Source of the DNA: Nonomuraea muscovyensis
Lineage (GTDB): Bacteria > Actinomycetota > Actinomycetes > Streptosporangiales > Streptosporangiaceae
Length of the DNA stretch: 64,000 nt
Direction of reading: 5' to 3'
Assembly: GCF_014207745.1 (NCBI RefSeq)
Contig: NZ_JACHJB010000001.1
Location: forward strand, 806,001-870,000
This document shows positions 1 to 7,566 of this stretch, piece after piece. A program made the translations under genes and the position numbers. The notes beneath the pieces were generated by a model, which made no database searches, had not been told where the DNA came from, and worked only from the letters and a program-made list of their open reading frames with translations. Numbering within the stretch: position 1 is the first letter of the stretch; every line of letters begins with the position of its first letter.

Positions 1-943
1 CGGCGAACGCGATGAGGATGAGCAGGTTGCCGACGGCCGCCGCCGGGGAGAAGTCGGGCTGGCCGGTGCCGAACGCCTCGCGGTACGACCAGATGGCCAG
101 CGTGGTCGACGCGTCCGCCGGCCCGCCCTTCGTCATGATCCAGATGATGTCGACGACCTTGAGCGTGTAGATGAGGCCGAGCAGCAGCGTGATCGCCGAG
201 ACCGGCCGCAGCAGCGGCAGCGTGATGCGCCGCAACCGCTGCCAGGCGTTCGCCCCGTCGAGCCCGGCGGCCTCGTACAGGCTGGCGGGGATGTTCTGCA
301 GGCCGGCGTAGAGGATCACCAGGTTGAACGGGACGCCGAGCCAGATGTTGGCGATGGTGACCGACAGCAGCGCGGTGTCCGGTGAGGTGAGCCAGTTGAT
401 CTGGCCGACGCCGAACGCCCCCAGGGCGGAGTTGACGATGCCGTTGTCGCTGTTGAGCATCCACGACCAGGTGGAGGCGGAGACGATCAGCGGCAGCAGC
501 CACGGCACGAGGAACATCGCGCGCAGCACCGCGGACAGGCGGAAGGTGCGGTGGAAGAACACCGCGAGCGCCAGGCCGATGGCGTACTGGGCGGCGATGG
601 AGCCGAGCGTGAACACGGCGGTGTTGCGCAGCGCCCGCAGGAAGGCGTCGTCGGAGACGATGCGCAGGTAGTTGTCCAGCCCGGTGAACTCCGGGTCGCC
701 CTGCACGAACGCGCGCGGCGTGTAGTCGTGCACGCTCAGCTCGATGTTGCGGTAGAGCGGGTAGGTGTAGAAGACGATCAGGTAGACGACCAGCGGCGTG
801 AGGAAGGCGTAGGCCGTCCACTGCCGGGAACGCGGCGCGCCGGGCGGGCGCCCGTGCCCCCGGCGGGAGGCGGGCTCGCCGCCCCCCGCCGGCCGTCCCG
901 CGCCGTGGAGTGCGGCGAGCGCTTCGGTACGTGGGGATGTCAT
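1..943 (-). CDS. Sugar ABC transporter permease, MalF type (3' part missing)
   Basis: Inner-membrane permease of a carbohydrate uptake ABC importer. The gene starts at ATG 943 and runs off the left edge, so 314 residues are visible. After a Pro/Arg/Gly-rich cytoplasmic leader come hydrophobic segments (YAFLTPLVVYLIVFYTYPLY, then FLVPWLLPLIVSASTW). The EAAxxDGA cytoplasmic loop that contacts the ATPase is visible as YEAAGLDGANAWQRLRRITL. It lies 34 nt downstream of the binding-lipoprotein gene on the same strand and is surely co-transcribed with it. The second permease (MalG type) should follow outside the window. The ligand is unknown; the neighbouring glycosidases suggest a galactose- or arabinose-containing oligosaccharide (inference). 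Confidence 0.93.
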   Translation of the reverse strand, partial: MTSPRTEALAALHGAGRPAGGGEPASRRGHGRPPGAPRSRQWTAYAFLTPLVVYLIVFYTYPLYRNIELSVHDYTPRAFVQGDPEFTGLDNYLRIVSDDAFLRALRNTAVFTLGSIAAQYAIGLALAVFFHRTFRLSAVLRAMFLVPWLLPLIVSASTWSWMLNSDNGIVNSALGAFGVGQINWLTSPDTALLSVTIANIWLGVPFNLVILYAGLQNIPASLYEAAGLDGANAWQRLRRITLPLLRPVSAITLLLGLIYTLKVVDIIWIMTKGGPADASTTLAIWSYREAFGTGQPDFSPAAAVGNLLILIAFA

Positions 944-977
944 CGGTTGGTCCTCGTCGTCCGCCGGTGGGGGGCGC

Positions 978-2252
978 TCAGCTGCCGGTCGCCTGCTTGG
1001 CCTGGGCCTGGGCTTCCTTGAGCGCGTCGGCGGGACTGGCGGAGCCGCTCAGCGCCTTCTGCACCGCGGTCCACATCGCCTCGGAGATCTTCGGGTACGT
1101 GGTGCCGAGGTTGTCGCTGGTGCGGCCCTTGGCGGTGCGGACGGCCTCGACCCACGGCTTCAGGCCCGGCTCCTTGGCCAGGATGGCCTGCTGGCCCTCG
1201 GCGGTGGAGGGGATGTAGTAGGCGAACGTGGTGCCGGTCTCCACCAGGCCCTCGGGGGTCGTCATGCACTCGACGATCTTCTTGGTGGCCGTGTAACGCT
1301 GGGTGTCCTTCTGCATCGGCACGGTGATGAACTCGCCGCCGGTGGGTGTTGGAGCGTTCCCGCCGGCCTTGGCCGGGATCTGGACGACGCCGGTGGGGAA
1401 GTCCGCCTTGGCGGCGCTGTTGATCTGCCAGGTGCCGTTCTCGGCGAAGCCGAACTCGCCGGTGAGGAACTCCTCCCAGGTGGTGTTCTGGGAGTTGCTG
1501 ATCACCGAGTTGGGGGCGAGGCCGTCCTTGAGCCAGGAGTTCCACAGGTTCAGCGCCTCGACGGCCTGGGGTGAGTCGAGCTGGGTGAGCTGCGCGCCGG
1601 CGCCCCAGAACCAGGGCAGGAACTGGAAGGAGCCCTCCTCGGTGCCGATGGCGGCGAACGTGATCGCCTTCTTGCCGGCGGCCTTGACCTTCTTCAGCGC
1701 CGCGTTGAGCGAGTCCCAGTCCTTGATGGAGGCGGGGTCGACGCCGGCGTCGTCGAGGATCTTCTTGTTGTAGTACAGGGCGAGGGTGTTGGCGCCGATG
1801 GGGATGCCGTAGGTCTTGCCGTCCAGCTCGCCGGCGGCGATGAGGTTCTTGTCGAAGCGCGAGGCGTCGAGGCCGAACTCGTCCATCGTGGCGAGCATCC
1901 CGGCGTCGGCGAGGGTGGAGACGGCGGGGTTGTCGAGCAGGATGACGTCGGGCGCGTTGCCCTCCTGCCCGGCGAGCAGGGCCTGGTTGGTCAGCGCGGT
2001 GGTGTCGTAGGCGGTGCGCTTGATGGTGACGCCGGCCTGCTTGCCGCAGGCCTCCACCCGCTTGGCCCAGGCGGACGACGCGTCGTGCTGCGGGTAGGGG
2101 TCCCACCAGGTGTAGGCGCCCGCGCCGGCTGTGGCACCGGTGGACGCTGCGCCGCCGCTGACGGGCGCGGACGCGCAGGCGGCGAGGGTGGAAAGCCCCA
2201 GGATGGCGGTTCCGAAGACGGCCGCTCGGGCGGAGAACGACGTACGGTTCAC
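978..2252 (-). CDS. Extracellular solute-binding lipoprotein of sugar ABC importer
   Basis: Family-1 sugar-binding protein, 424 aa, usual length for the family. The N-terminus has Arg, a hydrophobic stretch and a lipobox LAAC, so the mature protein should be a lipid-anchored receptor outside the membrane. The chosen GTG start at 2252 has a GGAGG ribosome site about 6 nt upstream. Motifs such as GNAPDVILLDNPAV and TYGIPIGANTLALYYNKKIL are typical of maltose/lactose-type receptors. The gene lies between a LacI repressor and the permease, all on the same strand. An operator-like dyad lies just upstream at 2266-2280. Confidence 0.94.
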   Translation of the reverse strand: MNRTSFSARAAVFGTAILGLSTLAACASAPVSGGAASTGATAGAGAYTWWDPYPQHDASSAWAKRVEACGKQAGVTIKRTAYDTTALTNQALLAGQEGNAPDVILLDNPAVSTLADAGMLATMDEFGLDASRFDKNLIAAGELDGKTYGIPIGANTLALYYNKKILDDAGVDPASIKDWDSLNAALKKVKAAGKKAITFAAIGTEEGSFQFLPWFWGAGAQLTQLDSPQAVEALNLWNSWLKDGLAPNSVISNSQNTTWEEFLTGEFGFAENGTWQINSAAKADFPTGVVQIPAKAGGNAPTPTGGEFITVPMQKDTQRYTATKKIVECMTTPEGLVETGTTFAYYIPSTAEGQQAILAKEPGLKPWVEAVRTAKGRTSDNLGTTYPKISEAMWTAVQKALSGSASPADALKEAQAQAKQATGS

Positions 2253-2265
2253 CCGATTCCTCCAA

Positions 2266-2280
2266 AGTTAGCGCTCACAT
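2266..2280. promoter_or_regulatory. LacI-type operator upstream of sugar receptor gene
   Basis: The sequence AGTTAGCGCTCACAT has the AGCGCT core of many actinobacterial LacI operators and lies 14 nt before the receptor start codon. Its reverse complement shares TGTGAGCG(C/T)TAAC with 3721-3735 in front of the secreted glycosidase, which suggests one regulator for both. Protein binding is inferred. Confidence 0.55.
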
Positions 2281-2318
2281 AGGCGCTGTCGTACAGGGTG
2301 CGGACTCTTGCGCGTCCG

Positions 2319-3356
2319 CTAGCGGGCGTGCGGGGCGGGATCCCGCGGGGGCGTGGTGCTTCCGCGGGAGACCAGTTCGGGGGAGATGAAGCGCACGACG
2401 AACGGCTCGCCGCGGGCCGCGGCGGATTCCACGCGGCGCACCAGCTGGCGCACCGCCATGGAGCCGAGGCGGTCGGGTGCGCTCTCGATGAACGAATAGG
2501 GCAGGGAGAAGGTCGCGGCGAACTCGTCGGAGTACCGGCCGATGACCGACAGGTCCTCGGGCACCCGCAGCCCCCGTTCGTAGGTGACGGACGGCAGGGC
2601 CGCGGCGGCCGCCTCGTTGTTGATCAGCAGGCCGGTCGCCGAGGGGTGGGTGTCCAGCAGGTGGTGGAGCATGCGGCCGACGGCAGGCTGCCGTGACTCG
2701 CCGTACACGCTGTGCAGGGTGATGCCGTGGCGGCGGGCTCGTTCCAGCGCGGCGTCGCGGAGCCGCCACACATAGGCGCCGCCCCGCTCGACCACATGCT
2801 CGGGATGCGAGATGAGGATGAGCTCGCGGTGGCCGAGCCGGTGGAGGTGGTCCACCATGACCCGCCCGGCCTCCTCGAAGTCGAGGTCGAACACGTCGAG
2901 CCCCGAGCAGTCGCCCGGCAGGCCGACGAGGGCGCCGGGCTGCGGCGCCGCCCGCAGGATGGGCAGCCTCGGGTCGTCCTCCGCGATGTTCATCAGGATG
3001 ACGCCGTCGACCATCCGCGAGTCGGTGACGCGGCGCAGCGCCCGCGCGCCGTCCGCCTCGGTGACCAGCAGGGTGTCGTAGCCCAGGTCGCGGGCGGTGT
3101 CGGTGACGCCCCGGATGTACTGCATCATCGCGGGGGCGAACTCGTCGCTGTGGAACTGGGCGAGCAGACCGAGGACCTTGGTCTGGGAGGTGGCCAGCGC
3201 CCGGGCGCCCGCGTTGGGCGTGTAGGCGAGCGCCTCGGCAGCCCGCAGGACGCGCCGGCGGACCTCCTCCGAGATGGGCCGCTTGCCCGACAGCGCGTAG
3301 GACGCCGTGCTGCGGCTCACCCCGGCCTCCCGGGCCACGTCTCCGATCGTCGCCAC
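2319..3356 (-). CDS. LacI family transcriptional repressor
   Basis: Sugar-responsive repressor of about 345 aa. The N-terminal helix-turn-helix is clear (ATIGDVAREAGVSRSTASYA, then LSGKRPISEEVRRRVLRAAE), followed by the hinge helix region and a periplasmic-binding-like effector domain. Translation could start at GTG 3362, but GTG 3356 is better placed 5 nt after AGGAGG, giving ATIGDV at the N-terminus. It is transcribed toward the sugar receptor and permease genes and probably controls them and the divergent secreted glycosidase. A perfect palindrome at 3376-3389, immediately upstream, suggests autoregulation. Confidence 0.93.
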   Translation of the reverse strand: MATIGDVAREAGVSRSTASYALSGKRPISEEVRRRVLRAAEALAYTPNAGARALATSQTKVLGLLAQFHSDEFAPAMMQYIRGVTDTARDLGYDTLLVTEADGARALRRVTDSRMVDGVILMNIAEDDPRLPILRAAPQPGALVGLPGDCSGLDVFDLDFEEAGRVMVDHLHRLGHRELILISHPEHVVERGGAYVWRLRDAALERARRHGITLHSVYGESRQPAVGRMLHHLLDTHPSATGLLINNEAAAAALPSVTYERGLRVPEDLSVIGRYSDEFAATFSLPYSFIESAPDRLGSMAVRQLVRRVESAAARGEPFVVRFISPELVSRGSTTPPRDPAPHAR

Positions 3357-3375
3357 TCTCACCTCCTGTGTCTCG

Positions 3376-3389
3376 TCGAACCGGTTCGA
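3376..3389. promoter_or_regulatory. Palindromic operator TCGAACCGGTTCGA
   Basis: This is a perfect 14-bp palindrome 20 nt upstream of the repressor start. The CCGG centre and even symmetry fit a LacI-family operator, probably autoregulatory. Related sites lie at 3517-3525 (half site) and 3534-3543. Confidence 0.6.
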
Positions 3390-3874
3390 TATTGTGCGCT
3401 GCCGGTTTTCTCATCGCGCCGTCCGGGCCGCTGGGCGGCAACCGCCCGCTCCTCCGGGTTCGTAGAAGAGGGCGGCCATGCCGGAGCGCGGCACCGTCCC
3501 GGCCGGCGGCCATCCACGAACCGGTAGATTGGCGAACCGGTTCAACGATGTGCACGACTGTCACTCCGGGACCACGCCCGCGTCAAGAGCCCGTTATCGG
3601 CGATATCGATTTGTAACACAGTCGTCAACGACGTACGCGCCGGGCATTGACGACCCGGTCGCCGCTACGTAACCTACGCGAAACCCTCGTTGCGTTGCCG
3701 ATCCACTCACGACACGTATCTGTTAACGCTCACATCAGCGGTGAACAGGGACGGCACTCCCTCCACACCAGGTGACCGCGGGCTCCGGCACGCCCGCGCG
3801 GCGCTGTCGCGCGGCTGTGCCCGCAGCCGGAAGCACCCCCCTTGCACGCAGGACGATCACCTAGGGATTTCGTG
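3390..3874. promoter_or_regulatory. Long divergent control region between LacI gene and secreted glycosidase
   Basis: I see no convincing gene in this stretch; the short ORFs are chance readings. It contains GAACCGGTTC at 3534-3543 with a nearby CGAACCGGT half site at 3517-3525, and TGTTAACGCTCACAT at 3721-3735, which matches the dyad before the sugar receptor. An A+T-richer section around 3600-3730 probably holds the glycosidase promoter. The leader ends with an AGGGA ribosome site at 3863. Confidence 0.5.
3721..3735. promoter_or_regulatory. LacI-type operator shared with sugar receptor promoter
   Basis: TGTTAACGCTCACAT, read on the other strand, gives TGTGAGCGTTAACA, an imperfect dyad matching the one at 2266-2280. 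It lies about 140 nt before the secreted glycosidase and probably co-regulates hydrolase and importer. Confidence 0.55.
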
Positions 3875-6800
3875 ATGACATCGACGAGCATCACCAAGGC
3901 CGCGAGAGCCGGGCTGCTCCCCGCCGCCCTCGCCCTCGCGCTGACCACCGGCGTCCCGGACGGCCGGGCGGCGGTCAACCCGCCGGCGCCCGACCTCGTC
4001 TACGAGTTCGACGCCGACGACGTCTCCACCGGCTCCATCACCGACTCCTCCGGCCACAACCTGCACGGGACGCTGGTCAACGGCGCCACGGCGGCCCTGG
4101 TGGCCGACGCGGACGGCGGCCACGCCCTGAGCCTGCCCGGCGGAGCCGCCGACTCGACCGGCGCCTACGTGCGGCTGCCCCTGGACGTGCTCCAGGGCAA
4201 GACCGACCTGACCGTGTCGGCGCGGGTGAAGTGGGACGGCACCACCGCCCCCTGGCAGTGGATCTACGCGCTGGGCAAGGACACCAGCCGCTACCTCTTC
4301 ACCACCCCGCACAACAACGACGGGCGGCTGCGCACCGCCGTCACCGCCACCGCGGCGGGAGGCGAGGCGCAGGTCTCCGGCTACGCGGCGCTGCCGGCGA
4401 ACGCCTGGAAGACGCTGACGGTCACCCTGGACACGCAGGCCAAGCGCGTCACCACCTACCTCGACGGGACCGCCGTCGCCTCCGCCGCCACCTCCGTGAC
4501 GGCCGCGCAGCTGATCGACGCCGCCACCACCAGCGCCGGCTTCATCGGCCGCTCGTTCTACCCGGACCCGCTGTTCGACGGCGCGATCGACGACTTCCGG
4601 GTCTACGGGTCCGCGCTGACGGCCGAGCAGGTCGCCGCCCTCGCCGGCGGCCAGACCCCCACGCCGACGGGCCTCACCCGCGACGGCTTCACCGTGCGGA
4701 CGACCATCGGCACCGCGCCGAGCCTGCCGGCCGCGGTCCGCGCGACGTTCTCCGACGGCTACGACCGCGACCTGCCCATCACCTGGTCCGCCGTGGACCC
4801 CGGCGACTACGACGCCCGGGGCACCTTCACGGTGACCGGGACGGCGGGCGGCCGGCCCGTCACCGCCGAGGTGACCGTGGTCCGCGAGGGCGAGCTGATT
4901 ATCGACCTGGCCGAGGACACCGGCGCCTTCCACGGCGGCGCCTCCGGCACCCTCTACGGCCTGTACGGGCCGGGGGTTCCGACGGACAACCTCATCGAGG
5001 GCATGCGGCTGCGCACCGTCTCGACCAAGGCCCAGGACGGCCCGCAGCACCCCGGCGCCGACGCGCTGGAGGTGGTCAAGCCGCTCGCCGACAGCACCGA
5101 CGGCGATGTCTACATCTACATGACCGACATCCACCGCGGCTTCCCGTACGAGTGGCCGGGCAGCACGCCGGATGAGAAGCTCGACCTGTTCAAGGAGAAG
5201 ATCGCCAAGCAGGTCGACCAGGTACTGCAGCTTGACTCGAAATATCAGGACAACATCGTCTTCGTGCCGTTCAACGAGCCCGAGGGCAACATGTTCGGCA
5301 CCGGCGAGTGGAGCTACAACCGGGTGAGCTGGCTCAACGACCCGAGCCACTACTTCCGGGCGTGGGACGACGTCCACAAGCTCATCAAGGGCAAGATGCC
5401 GCAGGCGCGCATCGCCGGCCCCAACACCAGCGTCCTGTACAACCAGGTGAAGGGCTTCCTGGAGCACACGGTCAAGGCGGGCACCGTGCCCGAGGTGATG
5501 ACCTGGCACGAGCTCAGCCACCCCGAGCAGGTCCGCACCAGCGTCAAGCGCTACCGGGAGTGGGAGGCAGCCGTCTTCGCCGGCACCTCCTACGAGGGCA
5601 AGCGGCTGCCGATCAACGTCAACGAGTACGCCTTCAACTACCACACCTCGGTGCCGGGCCAGATGATCCAGTGGATGTCGGCCATCGAGGAGTCGAAGAT
5701 CGACGCCGACATCGCGTACTGGAACATCGACGGCAACCTGTCCGACTCGGCCGTCCAGGCCAACCGGGGCAACGGCCAGTGGTGGCTGTACAACGCCTAC
5801 GGCAGCATGACCGGCCACACTGTGCAGGTCACACCGCCCTTCCCGGGCCAGAACTACACCCTGCAGGGCGTCGCGACGCTCGACACCGGCAAGAGGCAGG
5901 CCCGTGCGATCTTCGGCGGGGCCGACGGCGCCGGGCACATCCGCTTCGAGAACGTGCCGACCGGCGTCTTCGGCGGCGCCGTGCACGCCTGGGTGCGGGA
6001 GATCCCGTGGACCGGGCAGATCGGCGACTCCAAGCAGCCGGAGATCGTCGCCGAGCGCGACGTCGCCGTCGAGAACGGGGCCGTGGCCTTCGACTTCGGC
6101 GACGACCTGCCCAAGCTGAAGGAGGCGTCGGCGTACGAGATCGTCCTCACCCCCGCCGGCACGGGCACCGAGACGGCGGCCGCGCCCGAGCTGTGGGAGC
6201 GCTCGTACGAGGCGGAGGACGCCGAGTACACCGGCTCCGGCTACAGCCGCAACGGGCCCGAGGGCTCCCCGTCGAACGTGTCGAAGTTCTACACCTCCGG
6301 CCAGTACAACGTCGGCGGCCTGCGCACCGGCTCCGACGGCGTGCTGGACTTCACCGTCGAGGTGCCGAAGGACGGCCGCTACGACCTGGGCGTCTTCGCC
6401 AACTCGCTCAACACCTTCGACAGGGTGCGCGAGCAGGGGCCGACGAACGTCTTCGTCCGCGTCGACGGAGGCGCCGAGCAGGAGCTGGTCCTGCCGCTCG
6501 GATACAAGTGGGTGGTGTGGGACCACGCGGACACCACCGTGGAGCTCACCGCCGGCAAGCACGTCATCTCGCTCGCGGCGCGCAGCCTCGACGGCTCCAA
6601 AGCCACCAAGGGTGACGCGATCATCGACCGGATCCACCTGGCGCTGCCGAACCCGGCGGCGCGGGCGTCGGTCTACGAGGCGGAGCTGGCCGACCTGCGC
6701 GGCGGCCGTCCGGCCTACGACGTGCGCGGCGACCGCGTCTCCGGCGCCGGCGCCGCCTCGGTCCTCCGGGGCCAGTCGGTCACCTTCTGGGTCTACTCGG

Positions 6801-7510
6801 CCCGGGACACCGCGGCCACGCTGGACCTCGGGCTGCTCGGCGGCGGCCGGGCGTCGCTGGCCGTCAACGGCCTGCGGGTGATGGACGCCCGGCGGGGCGC
6901 CTCGACCGCGGTGGTGTCGCTGTCCGGCGGCGTCAACAAGGTCACGGTCACCGGCGGGTCGGGCACCGCGCTGGTGGACCGCCTGACCGTGCGGGAGACC
7001 CCGGACGCGCTGCCGGCCACGGCCTACGAGGCCGAGGCAGCGCAGCTCGCCGGGACGGCGAAGGCGGCCCAGCTCTCCCTGGCCAGCGGATCGGCCGCGG
7101 TGAGCGGGGTCGGCGGCGCGCCGGGGAACGCCAACACGCTCACGTTCACGGTCCAGGCGAGCCAGGCGGGCACGTACGCGATGCGGGTGCGCTACTCCAA
7201 CCCGGAGCAGTCGCCCGCGACGCACTACAACCCGGACCCGCTGGCCAGGCACGCCGACATCTCGGTGAACGGCGGGGAGTCGCAGCGCGTGCTGTTCCCG
7301 CACAGCTTCCACGACAACAACTTCTGGGAGCTGACGGCCCCGGTGACACTGCGGGCGGGCCAGAACACGCTGCGGTTCTCCTCGGCGGAGCTGCCGAACT
7401 TCGACGGCACCACCTACGCCTCGGAGACGTTCCCGGGAGTGCTCCTCCGCTCGCAGTACGCCCCGCTGATCGACAAGATCACGCTGGCGCCGTTCAGCGC
7501 GCGGCCCTGA
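3875..7510 (+). CDS. Secreted multidomain glycoside hydrolase (clan GH-A-like, LamG and CBM modules)
   Basis: Large secreted polysaccharide-degrading enzyme of 1211 aa. ATG 3875 is chosen because AGGGA lies 7 nt upstream and a signal peptide follows (to about residue 33). Domains in order: LamG/concanavalin-like lectin (about 40-265), an Ig-like module (about 270-340), a TIM-barrel-like catalytic region (about 345-660), then two or three CBM6/35-like beta-sandwich modules with YEAE(D/L/A)A openings (from about 775, 925 and 1045). Candidate catalytic acids are E468 in PFNEPEG and E584 in VNEYAF, spaced as in retaining clan GH-A enzymes. The family (GH39-like?) is not settled. It is convergent with the GH42 gene and shares an operator with the sugar importer. 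Confidence 0.85.
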   Translation: MTSTSITKAARAGLLPAALALALTTGVPDGRAAVNPPAPDLVYEFDADDVSTGSITDSSGHNLHGTLVNGATAALVADADGGHALSLPGGAADSTGAYVRLPLDVLQGKTDLTVSARVKWDGTTAPWQWIYALGKDTSRYLFTTPHNNDGRLRTAVTATAAGGEAQVSGYAALPANAWKTLTVTLDTQAKRVTTYLDGTAVASAATSVTAAQLIDAATTSAGFIGRSFYPDPLFDGAIDDFRVYGSALTAEQVAALAGGQTPTPTGLTRDGFTVRTTIGTAPSLPAAVRATFSDGYDRDLPITWSAVDPGDYDARGTFTVTGTAGGRPVTAEVTVVREGELIIDLAEDTGAFHGGASGTLYGLYGPGVPTDNLIEGMRLRTVSTKAQDGPQHPGADALEVVKPLADSTDGDVYIYMTDIHRGFPYEWPGSTPDEKLDLFKEKIAKQVDQVLQLDSKYQDNIVFVPFNEPEGNMFGTGEWSYNRVSWLNDPSHYFRAWDDVHKLIKGKMPQARIAGPNTSVLYNQVKGFLEHTVKAGTVPEVMTWHELSHPEQVRTSVKRYREWEAAVFAGTSYEGKRLPINVNEYAFNYHTSVPGQMIQWMSAIEESKIDADIAYWNIDGNLSDSAVQANRGNGQWWLYNAYGSMTGHTVQVTPPFPGQNYTLQGVATLDTGKRQARAIFGGADGAGHIRFENVPTGVFGGAVHAWVREIPWTGQIGDSKQPEIVAERDVAVENGAVAFDFGDDLPKLKEASAYEIVLTPAGTGTETAAAPELWERSYEAEDAEYTGSGYSRNGPEGSPSNVSKFYTSGQYNVGGLRTGSDGVLDFTVEVPKDGRYDLGVFANSLNTFDRVREQGPTNVFVRVDGGAEQELVLPLGYKWVVWDHADTTVELTAGKHVISLAARSLDGSKATKGDAIIDRIHLALPNPAARASVYEAELADLRGGRPAYDVRGDRVSGAGAASVLRGQSVTFWVYSARDTAATLDLGLLGGGRASLAVNGLRVMDARRGASTAVVSLSGGVNKVTVTGGSGTALVDRLTVRETPDALPATAYEAEAAQLAGTAKAAQLSLASGSAAVSGVGGAPGNANTLTFTVQASQAGTYAMRVRYSNPEQSPATHYNPDPLARHADISVNGGESQRVLFPHSFHDNNFWELTAPVTLRAGQNTLRFSSAELPNFDGTTYASETFPGVLLRSQYAPLIDKITLAPFSARP

Positions 7511-7532
7511 GGCGGCCGTCCCCCTCGACCGC

Positions 7533-7562
7533 CGCGCCGGGGCCCGCGCGGGCCCCGGCGCG
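7533..7562. terminator. Bidirectional terminator, perfect 30-bp palindrome
   Basis: A perfect GC-only inverted repeat with 15-bp arms (CGCGCCGGGGCCCGC) and no loop lies between the ends of two convergent genes, the secreted glycosidase and the GH42 enzyme. No T-tract follows, as is common in actinomycetes. Confidence 0.75.
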
Positions 7563-7566
7563 GGCG

